Below are positions 63,436 to 64,000 of a stretch of DNA of 64,000 bases, piece after piece. Positions within the stretch are counted from its first letter, which is position 1; each line of letters opens with the position of its first letter. Source of the DNA: Leptobacterium sp964389205 (GTDB taxonomy: Bacteria; Bacteroidota; Bacteroidia; Flavobacteriales; Flavobacteriaceae). A program made the translations under genes and the position numbers. The stretch is taken from NCBI GenBank assembly GCA_964389205.1, contig CAYMDH010000001.1, positions 62,001 to 126,000 on the forward strand. The letters run 5' to 3'. A model generated the notes under the pieces. It did not search any database, had not been told where the DNA came from, and was given only the letters and a program-made list of their open reading frames with translations.

Positions 63436-64000
63436 ATGAAAATAGCAATTATTGGTACGGGTAATTTAGGATTGGCTATTGCAAAAGGATTAATAGTTAA
63501 TAATGCGATAACGACTTTGTATTTAACGAAACGAAACCTTGAGAATATAGCAGCTTGGGGAAAACATGATGGAGTGATCGTAACCTCAGACAATAAAGAA
63601 GCTGTATTGAATTCAGACATTATCATCTTTGCAATACAGCCAAGACATTTTGAAGCAATTTTGGAAGAAATAAAAGGTTTGTTAACAGAAAAACATGTAC
63701 TTATATCTACGATTACAGGTTTTAAAATTCCTAAAATAGAACAGATCATTGGAGCTAATAATTATATCATTAGAAGTATGCCTAATACAGCTATTTCAGT
63801 AGGAAAATCAAAGACATGTATTTGTAGCAATGAAAAAGGAAAAGAGCGCGTAGCTATAGCAAAATCTATCTTTAATAGGTTAGGAACTTCTATAGAAATT
63901 CCAGAAGAACAAATGCAAGCAGCCACTGTAATATGTGCGAGTGGAATTGCCTTTTGGATGCGCTTAATCAGAGCAACCACTCAAGGAGCTATACAGTTGG
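63436..64000 (+). CDS. proC: Pyrroline-5-carboxylate reductase-like protein (3' end outside window)
   Basis: The first 188 codons of a ProC-family enzyme, cut by the window edge. Rossmann motif KIAIIGTGNLGLAIAKGL (residues 2-19), DIIIFAIQPRHFEAIL (about 61-76), and YIIRSMPNTAISVG (about 110-123, the conserved PNxP-like segment) followed by ATVICASGIAFWM. It reduces pyrroline-5-carboxylate to proline. Its place between argC and presumably argD is typical of flavobacterial arginine clusters, where glutamate semialdehyde or ornithine metabolism may be shared. Start ATG 63436. Confidence 0.93.
   Translation, partial: MKIAIIGTGNLGLAIAKGLIVNNAITTLYLTKRNLENIAAWGKHDGVIVTSDNKEAVLNSDIIIFAIQPRHFEAILEEIKGLLTEKHVLISTITGFKIPKIEQIIGANNYIIRSMPNTAISVGKSKTCICSNEKGKERVAIAKSIFNRLGTSIEIPEEQMQAATVICASGIAFWMRLIRATTQGAIQL

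Overview
The window is AT-rich DNA from a member of the Bacteroidota, most likely a marine Flavobacteriaceae (a Kordia- or Aquimarina-like genus is my inference). Support comes from a SusC/SusD pair, a TTG-N19-TAnnTTTG promoter in front of tRNA-Phe, the mevalonate-pathway GHMP kinases, GYDIA-family kinase and lanthipeptide leaders typical of flavobacteria, and the GNAT-argG-argC-proC order of the arginine cluster. There is one tRNA, no rRNA, no CRISPR array and no recognisable insertion sequence.

Layout. (1) 1-14.2 kb: a carbohydrate-uptake block. A VCBS/ASPIC lipoprotein (cut by the window edge), a Gfo/Idh/MocA oxidoreductase, SusD and SusC lie left of a 650-bp control region holding a perfect 16-bp LacI-type palindrome. 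To the right, a LacI regulator, beta-phosphoglucomutase, GH65 phosphorylase and glycerophosphodiesterase read away from it. (2) 14.2-17.2 kb: a YhiN-type flavoprotein, an FAD monooxygenase and TspO. (3) 17.3-23.2 kb: mevalonate/isoprenoid genes (mvaD, mevalonate kinase, UbiA prenyltransferase, GYDIA kinase) with a nitrilase and a pseudouridine synthase whose catalytic Asp is Glu. (4) 23.3-24.8 kb: a lanthipeptide-type precursor plus a LanC cyclase. (5) 24.9-32.5 kb: a co-directional envelope block (PpiD-like foldase, CNNM/CBS protein, LptC, TPR protein, outer-membrane protein) behind coaX.

(6) 32.6-34.3 kb: tRNA-Phe, then an array of small precursor-peptide genes too short for ordinary ORF calling. 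They share one leader type but have unrelated cores; one is frameshifted at an A9 run. (7) 34.3-40.1 kb: a graveyard. It holds a SRAP fragment, a frameshifted sugar transporter, a GH32 gene with TGA at a conserved Trp, an internally deleted flavin reductase, and a MORN-repeat gene with two in-frame stops and no standard start codon. (8) 40.4-56.0 kb: an arsenosugar locus with a peroxidase-like protein, ArsS, two CofC-like proteins, rhodanese, purine nucleoside phosphorylase, ArsM, DUF547 and an MftF-like glycosyltransferase. It runs into GH1, Omp85, GH113-like, beta-barrel and second DUF547 genes, and a flavoprotein/Fe-S membrane pair. (9) 56.1-60.4 kb: a repeat protein and three overlapping glycosyltransferases. 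(10) 60.6-64.0 kb: the start of the arginine cluster.

The strongest candidates for something undescribed are the orphan multi-core precursor array with its split LanC locus, and the extended arsenosugar locus, whose DUF547, GH, Omp85 and Fe-S neighbours have no assigned place in the known ArsM-ArsS-PNP chemistry.
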